From: Salmonirosea sp038204185
GTDB lineage: Bacteria; Bacteroidota; Bacteroidia; Cytophagales; Spirosomataceae
Direction of reading: 5' to 3'
DNA length: 55,287 bases
Assembly (NCBI GenBank): GCA_038204185.1
Contig: JBBRDE010000004.1
Coordinates: 1 to 55,287, forward strand
A model generated the notes under the pieces. It was given only the letters and a program-made list of their open reading frames with translations, did not search any database and was not told where the DNA came from. Position 1 is the stretch's first letter. Every line of letters begins with the position of its first letter. This document shows, piece by piece, positions 1 to 8,157 of this stretch. A program made the translations under genes and the position numbers.

Positions 1-1403
1 ATGAAGTGGAGGTTAACATGAATAGAGATAATAAAAGTGGTAAAGGTTTTTACAATTTTGTTTACCAGCCCTCCCTCGACCATACAGGTAAAGTAACCGG
101 CATTATTGTGGTAGCCAATGAAGTAACCCAACAGGTGCTGGCAGCAAAAAGAATGGAAGCGCAGGAATTGATGGTTCGGGATTTGTTACTGAACGCCCCC
201 GCCTTTGTCTGTACCCTCAGCGGGCCTGACCATGTGTACGAACTAGTCAATGAACGGTATCAGACTTTTTTTGGAAAGCGTGAAATACAGGGAAAACCAA
301 TCATGGAAGCCCTTCCGGAACTGGAAGGCCAGGGCTTTGATCTGCTTCTTGATAAGGTGTACACTACCGGTGAAATATATCTGGGTATTGACATTCCTAT
401 ATTTTTAGCCCGTGATGAAGGATTGGAGCCCGTTCAGAATTATTTCAATTTCAGCTACCAGCCCATGTATGATGAATATAAGAACATTTATTCCATTCTG
501 GTATTTGGTTATGAGGTAACCGAGCAGGTACTGGCCAGAAATGAAAAGGTAACTACTCAGGAATTATACCGGGAGACCCTGGAAAGTGAAGTTAAGCAAC
601 GCACGGCTGACCTGTACCTTTCCAACGAAAAACTCCTCCATAATAATGAAGAGCTTAAAAGAATCAATAAGGAATTGGAAGCATTTACATATGTATCCAG
701 CCACGATTTGCAGGAACCGCTTCGTAAAATTCAAACCTTTGGCAGTTTGTTGCTTGAAAAAGAAAGTGAGTACTTATCCGAAAAAGGTAAAAAGTATTTT
801 CTGATCATGCAGGATGCTGCCAGACGGATGCAGAAACTTATCGATGATTTACTCTCCTTTTCAAGATCAACGACTTCTGAAAGAAAGTTTGAAGTCATTG
901 ATCTTAAAGTCATTGTTGAGAATGTAATGGAGGATTTAAGAGATAGTATTGAAGAAAAGCAGGCAATAATAGAAACAACCGAAAGTTGCCAGGTACCCAT
1001 CATCGTGTTTCAGTTCAATCAACTCCTGAACAATCTTATTGGAAATGCCCTCAAATTTTCGTCCCCGCAGCGGCCTCCCCATATCCAGATCAAGAGCAGA
1101 TTTGTGGAAGGGAAGGAAGTATTCACAGTCCGCCTTTCACCCGATAAAACCTACTGCCACATCTCCGTAAGTGACAACGGCATTGGATTTGAAGCAAAAT
1201 TCAGCGAAAAAATATTTGAAGTATTTCAAAGACTGCACAATAAGGAAGAGTACCCCGGAACCGGTATTGGCCTTGCCATCGTGAAAAAAATCGTGGATAA
1301 TCACGATGGTAGTATTACGGCCACCAGTGAACTAAACAAGGGAACAACATTTGATATTTATATCCCGCGAATTGGAAAAAAATCACCAAATTCACGGGCA
1401 TGA
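1..1403 (+). CDS. PAS-domain sensor histidine kinase (5' partial)
   Basis: The frame is open to base 1, so the gene starts outside the window and the GTG at base 6 is not a real start. Visible residues 1-45 look like the tail of one PAS fold (FVYQPSLD, VVANEVTQQV). Residues about 55-180 form a second PAS of the same type (FNFSYQPMYD, VFGYEVTEQV). A charged coiled-coil linker (about 185-230) leads into a HisKA domain with H-box SSHDLQEPLRKI (His near 235). An HATPase domain follows, with N-box NNLIGNALKFS, G1 DNGIGF and G2 GTGIGLAIVKKI, so autokinase activity is expected. No membrane segment is visible in this part. No response regulator is adjacent and the next gene, 45 bp downstream, is metabolic. 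The signal sensed cannot be told from the sequence. Confidence 0.93.
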   Translation, partial: EVEVNMNRDNKSGKGFYNFVYQPSLDHTGKVTGIIVVANEVTQQVLAAKRMEAQELMVRDLLLNAPAFVCTLSGPDHVYELVNERYQTFFGKREIQGKPIMEALPELEGQGFDLLLDKVYTTGEIYLGIDIPIFLARDEGLEPVQNYFNFSYQPMYDEYKNIYSILVFGYEVTEQVLARNEKVTTQELYRETLESEVKQRTADLYLSNEKLLHNNEELKRINKELEAFTYVSSHDLQEPLRKIQTFGSLLLEKESEYLSEKGKKYFLIMQDAARRMQKLIDDLLSFSRSTTSERKFEVIDLKVIVENVMEDLRDSIEEKQAIIETTESCQVPIIVFQFNQLLNNLIGNALKFSSPQRPPHIQIKSRFVEGKEVFTVRLSPDKTYCHISVSDNGIGFEAKFSEKIFEVFQRLHNKEEYPGTGIGLAIVKKIVDNHDGSITATSELNKGTTFDIYIPRIGKKSPNSRA

Positions 1404-1448
1404 TGCTTAACCTACACTAAATCTTTTACTTCATTTCGACGGTATCGT

Positions 1449-3143
1449 ATGAAAAAAACCCTACTATCTCTGCTTGTGATGTTACTATGGGCCGTGGCTG
1501 GACCTACGGCTATGGCGCAATCAAAGCGCAATCAAAAGGTTCCGGCGGACCCCATTGAAAAACTTAAACAGGAAGTGGCGCTTTCGGTAGAACAGAACGC
1601 CAAACTCGGCCAGGACATCAACGATATGCTGTTCAGCTTCTCTGAGCTGGGCTTCCAGGAAGAAGAATCGGCGAAGTACCTGACCACACTTTTGGAAAAA
1701 GAAGGCTTCACCATTCAGCGCGGCATCGCCAACATGCCCACGGCCTGGATCGCCACCTGGGGTACCGGCAAGCCCGTAATCGCCCTGGGCTCTGACGTGG
1801 ACTGTATCCCCAAAGCCAGCCAGAAACCCGGCGTAGCCTACCACGACCCGCTGGTAGCAGGAGCACCCGGTCACGGCGAAGGTCATAATTCGGGTCAGGC
1901 GCTGAATATCATATCGGCCCTGGCGGTCAAGAAAATCATGGAGCGCGACAAGATCCCCGGTACGCTGATGCTGTGGCCCGGCGTGGCGGAGGAATTGGTA
2001 GGTGCCAAAGCTTACTTTGTGCGCGATGGCTACTTTAAGAATGTGGATGCCTGTATTTTTACCCACGTCGGAAATAACCTGGGCGTAAGCTACGGGGATG
2101 CCGGCAACAACGGGCTTATTTCGGTAAAGTTTCTGTTTGAAGGGCAGGCGGCCCACGCGGCGGGCGCACCCTGGCGCGGCAAAAGCGCGCTGGATGCCGT
2201 AGAACTCATGAACGTAGGTTGGAATTTCCGCCGCGAACACCTCGAATTGACGCAGCGCTCGCACTATGTCATCTCCGACGGTGGCGACCAGCCCAACGTG
2301 GTACCTTCCAAAGCATCTGTCTGGTACTACTTCCGCGACCGCAGCTACCCTAAAATCAAGAAGCTCTACGATGTCGGCATGAAAATGGCCGAGGGGGCTG
2401 CACTCATGACCGACACAAAATTTACCTACGAAGTACTGGGCTCGGCCTGGCCGGGCCACTTCAACCAGCCTATTGCCGAAACTCTGTACCAGAACATCAA
2501 AAAAGTGGGTCTACCCACCTGGGACGCAAACGATCAGTTGCTGGCCAAGGCTGCTCAGATCGAGATGGAGGCTACCAAAATTGAGGGGCTGGCTACTAAA
2601 CTGGACACCATTGGCCTGCCCGCCGACATGCCCGTAGCCTCGATGGGGGGACAAATTATGCGTTCTATGGGTGGCGGCTCCGACGACATCGCCGATATTT
2701 CGTGGGCGCTGCCCACGGTGGTACTCCGCTACCCTTCCAATATTCCCAACCTGCCCGGCCACCACTGGTCCAATGCCATCTCGATGGCCACCCCCATTGC
2801 CCACAAAGGGATTGTGGCCGGTGCCAAGGCCGAGGCTATGACGCTGATTGATATGTTCACTAAGCCCGAGGTGCTCAAAAAAGCCTGGGCCTACTACCGC
2901 GACGAGCAGACGAAAGACTTACAATACACGCCGCTGGTGGGCCCAAAGGATTTTCCGGCTACGTACCTCAATAAGGAAATTATGGCCGAATTCAAGCCTG
3001 CTTTGGAGAAATATTACTACGAGCCCGCGAAGTACAAGACGTACCTTGAGCAGTTGGGCATCACCTACCCTACCATCAACGACGCGCAGCGGGCCAAGAT
3101 TAAGGAGTTGGAGGCGAAAGAATTGGAAGCGAAGGGGAAATGA
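1449..3143 (+). CDS. Exported M20-family amidohydrolase/peptidase (AbgB-like)
   Basis: 564 residues beginning with a clear signal peptide (basic MKKT, hydrophobic core, cleavage after MAQ near residue 24), so the enzyme probably works in the periplasm. The fold is that of M20 metallo-amidohydrolases: ALGSDVDCIP, GHGEGHNSGQALN, a GVAEE segment carrying the usual acidic pair, a dimerisation-domain stretch GQAAHAAGAPWRGKSALDAV, and the late GGGSDDIADISW motif. The nearest family type is the p-aminobenzoyl-glutamate hydrolase AbgB/amidohydrolase group, which cleaves amide bonds of N-acyl amino acids. The substrate here is not known. The Lys/Glu-rich C-terminal tail (KELEAKELEAKGK) is low-complexity. 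The gene stands alone: the upstream kinase is unrelated and the downstream gene converges on it with a 9 bp gap. Confidence 0.9.
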   Translation: MKKTLLSLLVMLLWAVAGPTAMAQSKRNQKVPADPIEKLKQEVALSVEQNAKLGQDINDMLFSFSELGFQEEESAKYLTTLLEKEGFTIQRGIANMPTAWIATWGTGKPVIALGSDVDCIPKASQKPGVAYHDPLVAGAPGHGEGHNSGQALNIISALAVKKIMERDKIPGTLMLWPGVAEELVGAKAYFVRDGYFKNVDACIFTHVGNNLGVSYGDAGNNGLISVKFLFEGQAAHAAGAPWRGKSALDAVELMNVGWNFRREHLELTQRSHYVISDGGDQPNVVPSKASVWYYFRDRSYPKIKKLYDVGMKMAEGAALMTDTKFTYEVLGSAWPGHFNQPIAETLYQNIKKVGLPTWDANDQLLAKAAQIEMEATKIEGLATKLDTIGLPADMPVASMGGQIMRSMGGGSDDIADISWALPTVVLRYPSNIPNLPGHHWSNAISMATPIAHKGIVAGAKAEAMTLIDMFTKPEVLKKAWAYYRDEQTKDLQYTPLVGPKDFPATYLNKEIMAEFKPALEKYYYEPAKYKTYLEQLGITYPTINDAQRAKIKELEAKELEAKGK

Positions 3144-3152
3144 CAAGCACTC

Positions 3153-4325
3153 TCAAAACGCATCGAATATCCGAAAATAGAAACCCGTGGTCCGATCAGA
3201 AGTGACGGCAAAGTCAAGGCGGGTGTAGAGATTCATCTTTCGATTGATCAGGATACGCAATCCCGCGCCACCACCGTAGCGGGTAGTGGCCGCTGAAAAA
3301 TCCTTGATCGTAGGGGCTACGCCCCCTGCACTTAAGAAGGCTGCCGCTACCAGAAATCGACCGAGGTCGCGGCGGTACTCTGTCTGGGCCGACCAGAGTT
3401 GCTGATCCCTGAAACGTCCCTGTACATACCCCCGCATGATGCTGGGCCCGCCCAGGCGGGGCAGGTCATGGAAAGGCACGCTCCCCTGGGTGAATTGCCC
3501 GATCGCCTGTACAGCAATGAGATTTTTTTCGTCGAGCGGGAAATATTTTCTGAGGTCCAGGAATTGCTCCCCGTAGTTGAAGGTACTGCCCAGTCCGGCA
3601 AAATGCCGACGGTAGTAGGCGTTGGCGTACCAGCCCCTGGTAGGGCTAAAGGCATCGTTGCGGTAATCCCAGAGGAGACTGGGCCCAAGGCCTACGATAC
3701 GGTTCGACTCGCTACCCAGGAAGGGGGCAAGCTCGTTCACCCGCTCGGGCTCGTCAAAAGCTACCTTTTGCACATGGCTAAGATACGTAGAGATTCCGGC
3801 AAAAAACTTCGCCTGAATCCGACCATGGAAATCACCCTGAAAATACCAGCGGGTGTAGCTGGCCTTAAGGTATTCGTCGTTCGGCAGAGTCTCGTTGCCT
3901 ACTCCCCAAAAATGCTCGGAGAAGATCACATGACCGGCCCGTCCGCGTAGGAAGTAGTTCTCATTCCTGGTGTAGATCTGCCAGGCGGGCTCTATGACCA
4001 ACTGGCGGCGCGTGCTGTATAACACCTGAAGCCAGGCATAAGAGTTTCGGGTAGTGGCTGCGCTATCCAGCTTGTCAGCGTTGAAGAAATAATCGGTTGA
4101 GATACCCGCCTGAAAACCCGTTTCGGGACTGGTGCGAAACACGGGGATGGGTAGCACATGAAGCTCCCGGCTCACCAGGGAATCGGGATGCAGTTTTTGC
4201 CAGAACGTCGTCTTTTTTTCCTGGGCTTGCAAAAAACCTCCCATGCCAATCAGCACAAGGGTTATTCCGGACCACTGCTGGAACCTATTTTTCAATCTTT
4301 TTTTGTTCAAAATTTTTATTTTCAA
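3153..4325 (-). CDS. Outer-membrane beta-barrel protein, BamA/D15-like
   Basis: 390 residues with an N-terminal signal sequence (hydrophobic ITLVLIGMGGFLQAQ after a basic start). Alternating hydrophobic/aromatic beta strands follow, and the protein ends in phenylalanine (FYFRIFDAF), the terminal aromatic typical of BAM-inserted barrels. Stretches such as PRLGGPSIMRGYVQGRFRDQ resemble the RGY-type turn near the end of Omp85/surface-antigen barrels. No POTRA repeats fit in this length, so this is a barrel-only member. The start overlaps the end of the upstream lipoprotein gene by 41 nt in another frame. The next in-frame Met lies inside the signal core, so the overlapping start is retained. Co-transcription with that gene is likely. 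The ligand or cargo is unknown. Confidence 0.82.
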   Translation of the reverse strand: MKIKILNKKRLKNRFQQWSGITLVLIGMGGFLQAQEKKTTFWQKLHPDSLVSRELHVLPIPVFRTSPETGFQAGISTDYFFNADKLDSAATTRNSYAWLQVLYSTRRQLVIEPAWQIYTRNENYFLRGRAGHVIFSEHFWGVGNETLPNDEYLKASYTRWYFQGDFHGRIQAKFFAGISTYLSHVQKVAFDEPERVNELAPFLGSESNRIVGLGPSLLWDYRNDAFSPTRGWYANAYYRRHFAGLGSTFNYGEQFLDLRKYFPLDEKNLIAVQAIGQFTQGSVPFHDLPRLGGPSIMRGYVQGRFRDQQLWSAQTEYRRDLGRFLVAAAFLSAGGVAPTIKDFSAATTRYGGGAGLRILINRKMNLYTRLDFAVTSDRTTGFYFRIFDAF

Positions 4326-5046
4326 TTCGGGATAATTCTTTCAGCTTCCCCTGGACATACAAAGTATCCAATGACAATAGGTTTTCATCTGTTACGGCGA
4401 GGGCCGAATCAGTGGGAGCAAAATTGATATAGTCCTGTACCAGAACACCCCCAACGCGACGTGGATTGTATGCTTCCCGGAACCGCATACCCGTTTCATC
4501 GGTGTAGTAGAGGTAAGACAGGTAATCCATAGAACCGTCCTCCTTGTCGAAGTAATAGACGAATACGTCATCATAATCCTTGCCTCCTCCTTCCTGCGCG
4601 AACGACACCTTCACTTTGTCATACGTTTTTCCCTTGATCGAAAACTCACCGATGTATTCTTTCTTCACCGCCGGATCGCGCAGCGGAGCAGGCAAAAGCA
4701 CAAAATACGCCACAGAATTCACCGAGTACTTGTACTTGTCCATCGTGGTGTCCGGTACACTCACTTTTTGACCATTGAGGGTTCTATACGCTTCGGCGTT
4801 GGTCAGGATGTCGCGGATTTCGGCGCCCGTCGAATCAGTTTGGATGCGCTCGTAATGGAAATCGCCCCCATTTTTTTGCACGATGTAGTGTTTGTCGCGA
4901 AAATCAAATTCGAGCTTGATCTGATTGTACGATTCTCCCCCGTGGTAGGCAACAGACTTGTCAATAATCGTTTGGGCGGGATCGCTGGACTGACAGGAGA
5001 AAAAGATAATAGTAAATAATAACGGAATTAAAATAGAGAAGCGCAT
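4285..5046 (-). CDS. DUF6503-like lipoprotein
   Basis: 253 residues. The N-terminus (MRFSILIPLLFTIIFFSCQSS) is a lipoprotein signal with a FFSC lipobox, so the protein should be lipid-anchored after Cys18. The mature part, starting IIDKSVAYHGGESYNQIKLEFDFRD, matches what I know of the DUF6503 family of Bacteroidota outer-membrane-anchored proteins: a LolA-like beta half-barrel with repeated Tyr-rich strands (DVFVYYFDKEDGSMDYLSYLYY). No enzyme motif is visible. Its 3' end overlaps the start of the downstream barrel gene, which points to a two-gene envelope unit. It is divergent from the aldolase gene, with about 120 bp between the starts. Confidence 0.78.
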   Translation of the reverse strand: MRFSILIPLLFTIIFFSCQSSDPAQTIIDKSVAYHGGESYNQIKLEFDFRDKHYIVQKNGGDFHYERIQTDSTGAEIRDILTNAEAYRTLNGQKVSVPDTTMDKYKYSVNSVAYFVLLPAPLRDPAVKKEYIGEFSIKGKTYDKVKVSFAQEGGGKDYDDVFVYYFDKEDGSMDYLSYLYYTDETGMRFREAYNPRRVGGVLVQDYINFAPTDSALAVTDENLLSLDTLYVQGKLKELSRIENKNFEQKKIEK

Positions 5047-5166
5047 GGAGCCGACAGGAATGGTGATTTTTTTGAGTAAATTACTCTTTTGACAGCTAAA
5101 CTAAGAAACCCTACCACAAAGTTCACGTACCTTACCTTACATGATTCTCTCCGAAAGTGCTGCCCT

Positions 5167-5928
5167 ATGACCTCACCCTCCCTCCTAATCCACTGGCGCG
5201 ACGGCAAAACCATCCTCAACGGCTGGCTCACCATCCCAAGTTCCTGGACAGCCGAAGTAATGGCCCACGCAGGCTTTGACTCCCTCACCATCGACGCACA
5301 GCACGGCCTGGCCACCGACCTAACCACCATCCTGCCTATGTTACAGGCCATTTCAACGACCGACACGGTACCCTTGGTGCGCGTGGCCTGGAACGACCCC
5401 GCCGAGCACATGCGGATGCTCGACGCCGGGGCGCAGGGTATCATCTGCCCCATGCTCGATACCCGCGCCGAAACGGAGGCTTTCGTGCAGGCCTGCCGCT
5501 ACCCGCCGCTGGGGTACCGTAGCTTCGGGCCTATGCGGGCCGCGCTACGGACAGGAGCCGACTACTACCGCACGGCCAACGCGGAAATTATCACGCTGGC
5601 GATGATCGAAACCGCAGCGGGGTACCAGAATCTGGAAAACATCGCCCAAACACCGCATCTGACCGGTTTATACGTAGGTACCTGGGACTTAAGTCTGTCG
5701 CTGGGTCTGGAAAAAACGGCAGATTTCGATGATCCAGTTCTATTAAAAATTTTACAAAATATTCTCGACGTAGCCGCTAAAAACAAACTGGTGGCGGGGG
5801 TACATTGCGACACGCCTGAAAACGGGATTAAGATGCGAAACATGGGCTTTCAAATGGTGACGCCATTGACCGATACTTTTCTGCTACAAAACGCCGCTAC
5901 GAAGGGAGTACAACGCTTTCGGGGATAG
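5167..5928 (+). CDS. HpcH/HpaI-family aldolase
   Basis: 253 residues from the ATG at 5167. The longer frame opening at a TTG (5089) would add 26 residues with no family similarity and run across the divergent promoter region. The protein has the HpcH/HpaI aldolase/citrate-lyase beta-barrel signature: FDSLTIDAQHG (active-site Asp/His region), GAQGIICPMLDTRAEAE-type strand, R of GYRSFGPMRA, metal-ligand Glu in ALIE/AMIETAAGYQN, and the Asp in GTWDLSLSLG. Members perform reversible aldol cleavage of 2-keto-3-deoxy or 2,4-dihydroxy acids to pyruvate plus an aldehyde with a divalent metal. The usual GxxDLS motif is YVGTWDLS here. The real substrate cannot be deduced; no aromatic-catabolism or sugar-acid genes are nearby. 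Confidence 0.88.
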   Translation: MTSPSLLIHWRDGKTILNGWLTIPSSWTAEVMAHAGFDSLTIDAQHGLATDLTTILPMLQAISTTDTVPLVRVAWNDPAEHMRMLDAGAQGIICPMLDTRAETEAFVQACRYPPLGYRSFGPMRAALRTGADYYRTANAEIITLAMIETAAGYQNLENIAQTPHLTGLYVGTWDLSLSLGLEKTADFDDPVLLKILQNILDVAAKNKLVAGVHCDTPENGIKMRNMGFQMVTPLTDTFLLQNAATKGVQRFRG

Positions 5929-6062
5929 GTTTCCGGCGAAAGCCCTTTACTAAAAACCTACCCTGACTGGACCGGAGAAGGAAATTAAAGATGAGGAATT
6001 TTAGTTTAATGGAAAGTTGAAAATGGATAATGGAAAGTTTACTCTACTATTAGTATCCCATG

Positions 6063-6098
6063 AAAGAACCCCGGCTCGTGGAAGCCGGGGTTCTTTTT
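6063..6098. terminator. Bidirectional intrinsic terminator
   Basis: A perfect 13 bp stem (6063-6075 with 6084-6096; AAAGAACCCCGGC on the left arm), an 8-nt loop and T-rich flanks on both sides (CTTTTT on plus, A-rich before the stem). It lies between two converging genes, the aldolase (+) and the 157-residue unknown (-), and fits termination of both. Confidence 0.9.
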
Positions 6099-6128
6099 AT
6101 ATACCCGTAGAAAAGCCAAACTATCGTT

Positions 6129-6602
6129 TTAGGTGTATTCTTCCACATTCATTTCTTCCAGGGTAGGTAGCTTGATTTTTGCTAAAAGATGCTCTTCAAG
6201 CAAATTCGCCCAGGCATTGATATACAGTATCACGTCGTCGCGGAAGTTATGGCGGAGGTACCTCTTCTCCTTCGGCAAACGTTCCAATATCCGACGGTCG
6301 GTTAACCTTTCCAAATGCTGCAAATCGGCACTTTCCAATCCCGCGTTGAGCATATCGGCGATCAGTAAATCCATCGGGAGTCCGCTTGTCGGGCAGTAGT
6401 CGTTCAGCTGCTCGTGCCAGTCACCACGTCCCACAGCCAGAGCATTCTGATGAATTTCGGCTTTGGTGAGTGTGGTCAGTTCCTGCGCCAGGTTTCCACA
6501 GTTGCAGCTTCCCATGTGGCCCCACTGGTAGGGTACCCCATGCTGGAGTTTAGCTGCCGTACGGCGTAGCGCCGCGATCAGATTTAGATTAGGACGAGCC
6601 AT
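6129..6602 (-). CDS. Conserved hypothetical protein, 157 residues
   Basis: I do not recognise a named family, although the composition looks like a real soluble cytoplasmic protein. It begins MARPNLNLIAALRRTAAKL and has a compact GSCNCGN motif (two Cys, one residue apart, near residue 33) and a YCPTSGLPMD motif near residue 68 that together could bind metal. The second half is helical and charged (DLQHLERLTDRRILERLPKEKRYLRHNFRDDVILYINAW can be read as leucine-rich helices). There is no signal peptide and no membrane segment. It stands as a single gene between a terminator and leuA, and both flanks carry short intergenic repeat words (AAGTTGAAAATGGATAATGG at about 6012, GATAGTTGACAATGGATAA at about 6615). 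Confidence 0.75.
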   Translation of the reverse strand: MARPNLNLIAALRRTAAKLQHGVPYQWGHMGSCNCGNLAQELTTLTKAEIHQNALAVGRGDWHEQLNDYCPTSGLPMDLLIADMLNAGLESADLQHLERLTDRRILERLPKEKRYLRHNFRDDVILYINAWANLLEEHLLAKIKLPTLEEMNVEEYT

Positions 6603-6713
6603 TCCGTTTTAGTTGATAGTTGACAATGGATAATTTCTACTGGCAGTCGTTATGCAGTAGTCCACCGATTGTTTTTTCAAACTAATACCTTTTGTGGTCT
6701 AAAAATGTTTTGC

Positions 6714-7868
6714 CTAAGCCGCTATGGTAGCTTTGGCAAGATCCACCAGATCGCGGTCGTTGACCTCTTTTTTGACATCAGCTACATCCAAAAAACGGCT
6801 GTACAGTTCATTAAGCGTTTCCTGTTCAAATACAAAACCCAGTAATTCCAGACGGTGCTTCAACGCGTGGCGACCGCTACGGGCGGTGAGCACGATGTCC
6901 GACTTATCCACGCCTACATCCTGTGGATTCATGATCTCGTAGTTGAGCGAGTGTTTCAGGAAGCCGTCCTGGTGAATGCCTGACGAGTGCGCGAAAGCAT
7001 TGCGACCCACGATAGCCTTATTGGCCTGCACGGGCATCCGCATCATTTTGGATACGAGCTGACTGGTAGGATAGATTTTCGTGGAGTCGATGCCCGTAGT
7101 CAAACCCAGTTCCTTATGGACCTGCATGGCCATCACGACTTCTTCCAGCGATGTATTACCGGCGCGCTCCCCAATGCCGTTCATGGTTACCTCCACCTGC
7201 CGGGCTCCTTCACGGATACCCGCCAGCGAATTGGCTGTGGCCAGGCCCAAGTCGTTATGGCAGTGAATCGAAATGGTAGCCTTGTGCACATTCTTCACGT
7301 GCTCAAAGATGTAGCGAATTTTTTCACCGTACTCCTCCGGCAGACAGTAACCCGTCGTATCGGGAATATTGACCACCGTGGCTCCGGCCCCGATGACGGC
7401 TTCGACCAGTTGAGCCAGGAACACCATATCAGCCCTACCAGCGTCCTCGCAGTAGAATTCCACATCCTCCACCCGTTTGCGGGCATACTTGGTAGCGTCG
7501 ATGGCCCGTTCGATGATTTTTTCGCGAGTCGTATTGAATTTATGCTGAATATGAATATCCGAAGATCCAATCCCGGTATGAATGCGTCCCCGTTTAGCGT
7601 ATTGAAGGGCATCAGCAGCGACATCGATGTCACCCTGTACGGCGCGGGAAAGGGCGCAAATCGTGGGCTCCTGCACGGCTTTGGAAATCTCGACTACCGA
7701 ACGAAAATCGCCAGGACTCGATACTGGAAAACCAGCCTCGATCACATCTACGCCTAGTTTTTCCAGTTGCTTAGCTACCACAATTTTCTCTTCCGTGGTC
7801 AATTGGCAACCGGGCACTTGCTCGCCGTCACGCAGGGTAGTGTCGAAGATGTAAACTCGCTGACTCAT
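6714..7868 (-). CDS. leuA: 2-isopropylmalate synthase, short form
   Basis: Condenses acetyl-CoA with 2-ketoisovalerate, the committed step of leucine synthesis. It has the HMGL-like TIM barrel signature at the N-terminus (FDTTLRDGEQVPG), the metal-binding CHNDLGLA and the NGIGERAGN motif, then GRNAFAHSSGIHQDG. The protein is 384 residues and stops after the catalytic barrel and linker. The roughly 120-residue C-terminal LeuA regulatory domain that binds leucine in the 500-residue enzymes is absent. Leucine feedback may therefore act on transcription instead: a leucine-rich leader ORF and terminator lie immediately upstream (7921-8042). It is the last gene of the ilv/leu cluster, separated from leuB by 289 bp. 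Confidence 0.95.
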   Translation of the reverse strand: MSQRVYIFDTTLRDGEQVPGCQLTTEEKIVVAKQLEKLGVDVIEAGFPVSSPGDFRSVVEISKAVQEPTICALSRAVQGDIDVAADALQYAKRGRIHTGIGSSDIHIQHKFNTTREKIIERAIDATKYARKRVEDVEFYCEDAGRADMVFLAQLVEAVIGAGATVVNIPDTTGYCLPEEYGEKIRYIFEHVKNVHKATISIHCHNDLGLATANSLAGIREGARQVEVTMNGIGERAGNTSLEEVVMAMQVHKELGLTTGIDSTKIYPTSQLVSKMMRMPVQANKAIVGRNAFAHSSGIHQDGFLKHSLNYEIMNPQDVGVDKSDIVLTARSGRHALKHRLELLGFVFEQETLNELYSRFLDVADVKKEVNDRDLVDLAKATIAA

Positions 7869-7920
7869 TGTTGGGGTATTTTATAATAATTAAATGATTT
7901 ACGAAACTACTACTTTTCAA

Positions 7921-7956
7921 ACAAATAAAAACCCTTCCTCGGAGCGAGAAAGGGTT
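7921..7956 (-). terminator. Attenuator terminator upstream of leuA
   Basis: On the minus strand AACCCTT-TCTCG-CTC-CGAGG-AAGGGTT folds into an interrupted hairpin: 7 bp (7950-7956 with 7930-7936) plus 4 bp (7945-7948 with 7938-7941) with one mismatch. It is followed by TTTTATTTG. It lies 33 nt after the leader stop codon and 50-odd nt before leuA. Its 5' arm can alternatively pair with GGGAAAGGTT (plus 7974-7983), directly after the leader ORF. Confidence 0.85.
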
Positions 7957-7988
7957 CTTGTTATACCAAACCAAACCTTTCCCATTCG

Positions 7989-8042
7989 CTAAAAAGCGAT
8001 TAGTAGCAGCGTGTTTAGTTGGTTAAGAATACTATTTTGCAT
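7989..8042 (-). CDS. leu leader peptide (MQNSILNQLNTLLLIAF)
   Basis: A 17-codon ORF between leuB and leuA that ends in TAG. It encodes five Leu and two Ile, with four branched-chain codons in a row near the end (CTG CTA CTA ATC), the arrangement of a leucine-sensing leader peptide. The stop codon lies in the loop of a small hairpin (TCGCT/AGCGA). A GGGAAAGGTT segment five nt past the stop can pair with the 5' arm of the following terminator. A ribosome that finishes the leader would cover this segment and let the terminator form. A ribosome stalled on Leu codons would leave it free to block the terminator. No strong Shine-Dalgarno is visible, as usual in Bacteroidota. Function is inferred from architecture only. 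Confidence 0.78.
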   Translation of the reverse strand: MQNSILNQLNTLLLIAF

Positions 8043-8086
8043 TGCTTTAAAGATGGCGAAATTTCGCTTGATGCGATTTTCTTCTG

Positions 8087-8117
8087 CAAAGTAGGTCGAA
8101 GAATTCAATTCTGCAAA
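8087..8117 (-). promoter_or_regulatory. Candidate promoter for leuA leader
   Basis: On the minus strand TTTG (plus 8114-8117), 19 nt spacer, then CTACTTTG (plus 8087-8094), close to the Bacteroidota TTTG-N19-21-TAnnTTTG consensus with the first two bases of the -7 box off. The leader ATG lies about 40 nt downstream of the predicted start point. It would make leuA a separate transcription unit. Confidence 0.45.
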
Positions 8118-8157
8118 TAGTATTCGGCAAAAACTAGATTTTTAATTTTTCCTTCTC

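Noticed and set aside
1521..2459. 312-codon open frame antisense to the M20 amidohydrolase gene
   Set aside because: It is the mirror of a well-supported gene in high-GC-third-position coding DNA, has no family similarity and no promoter.
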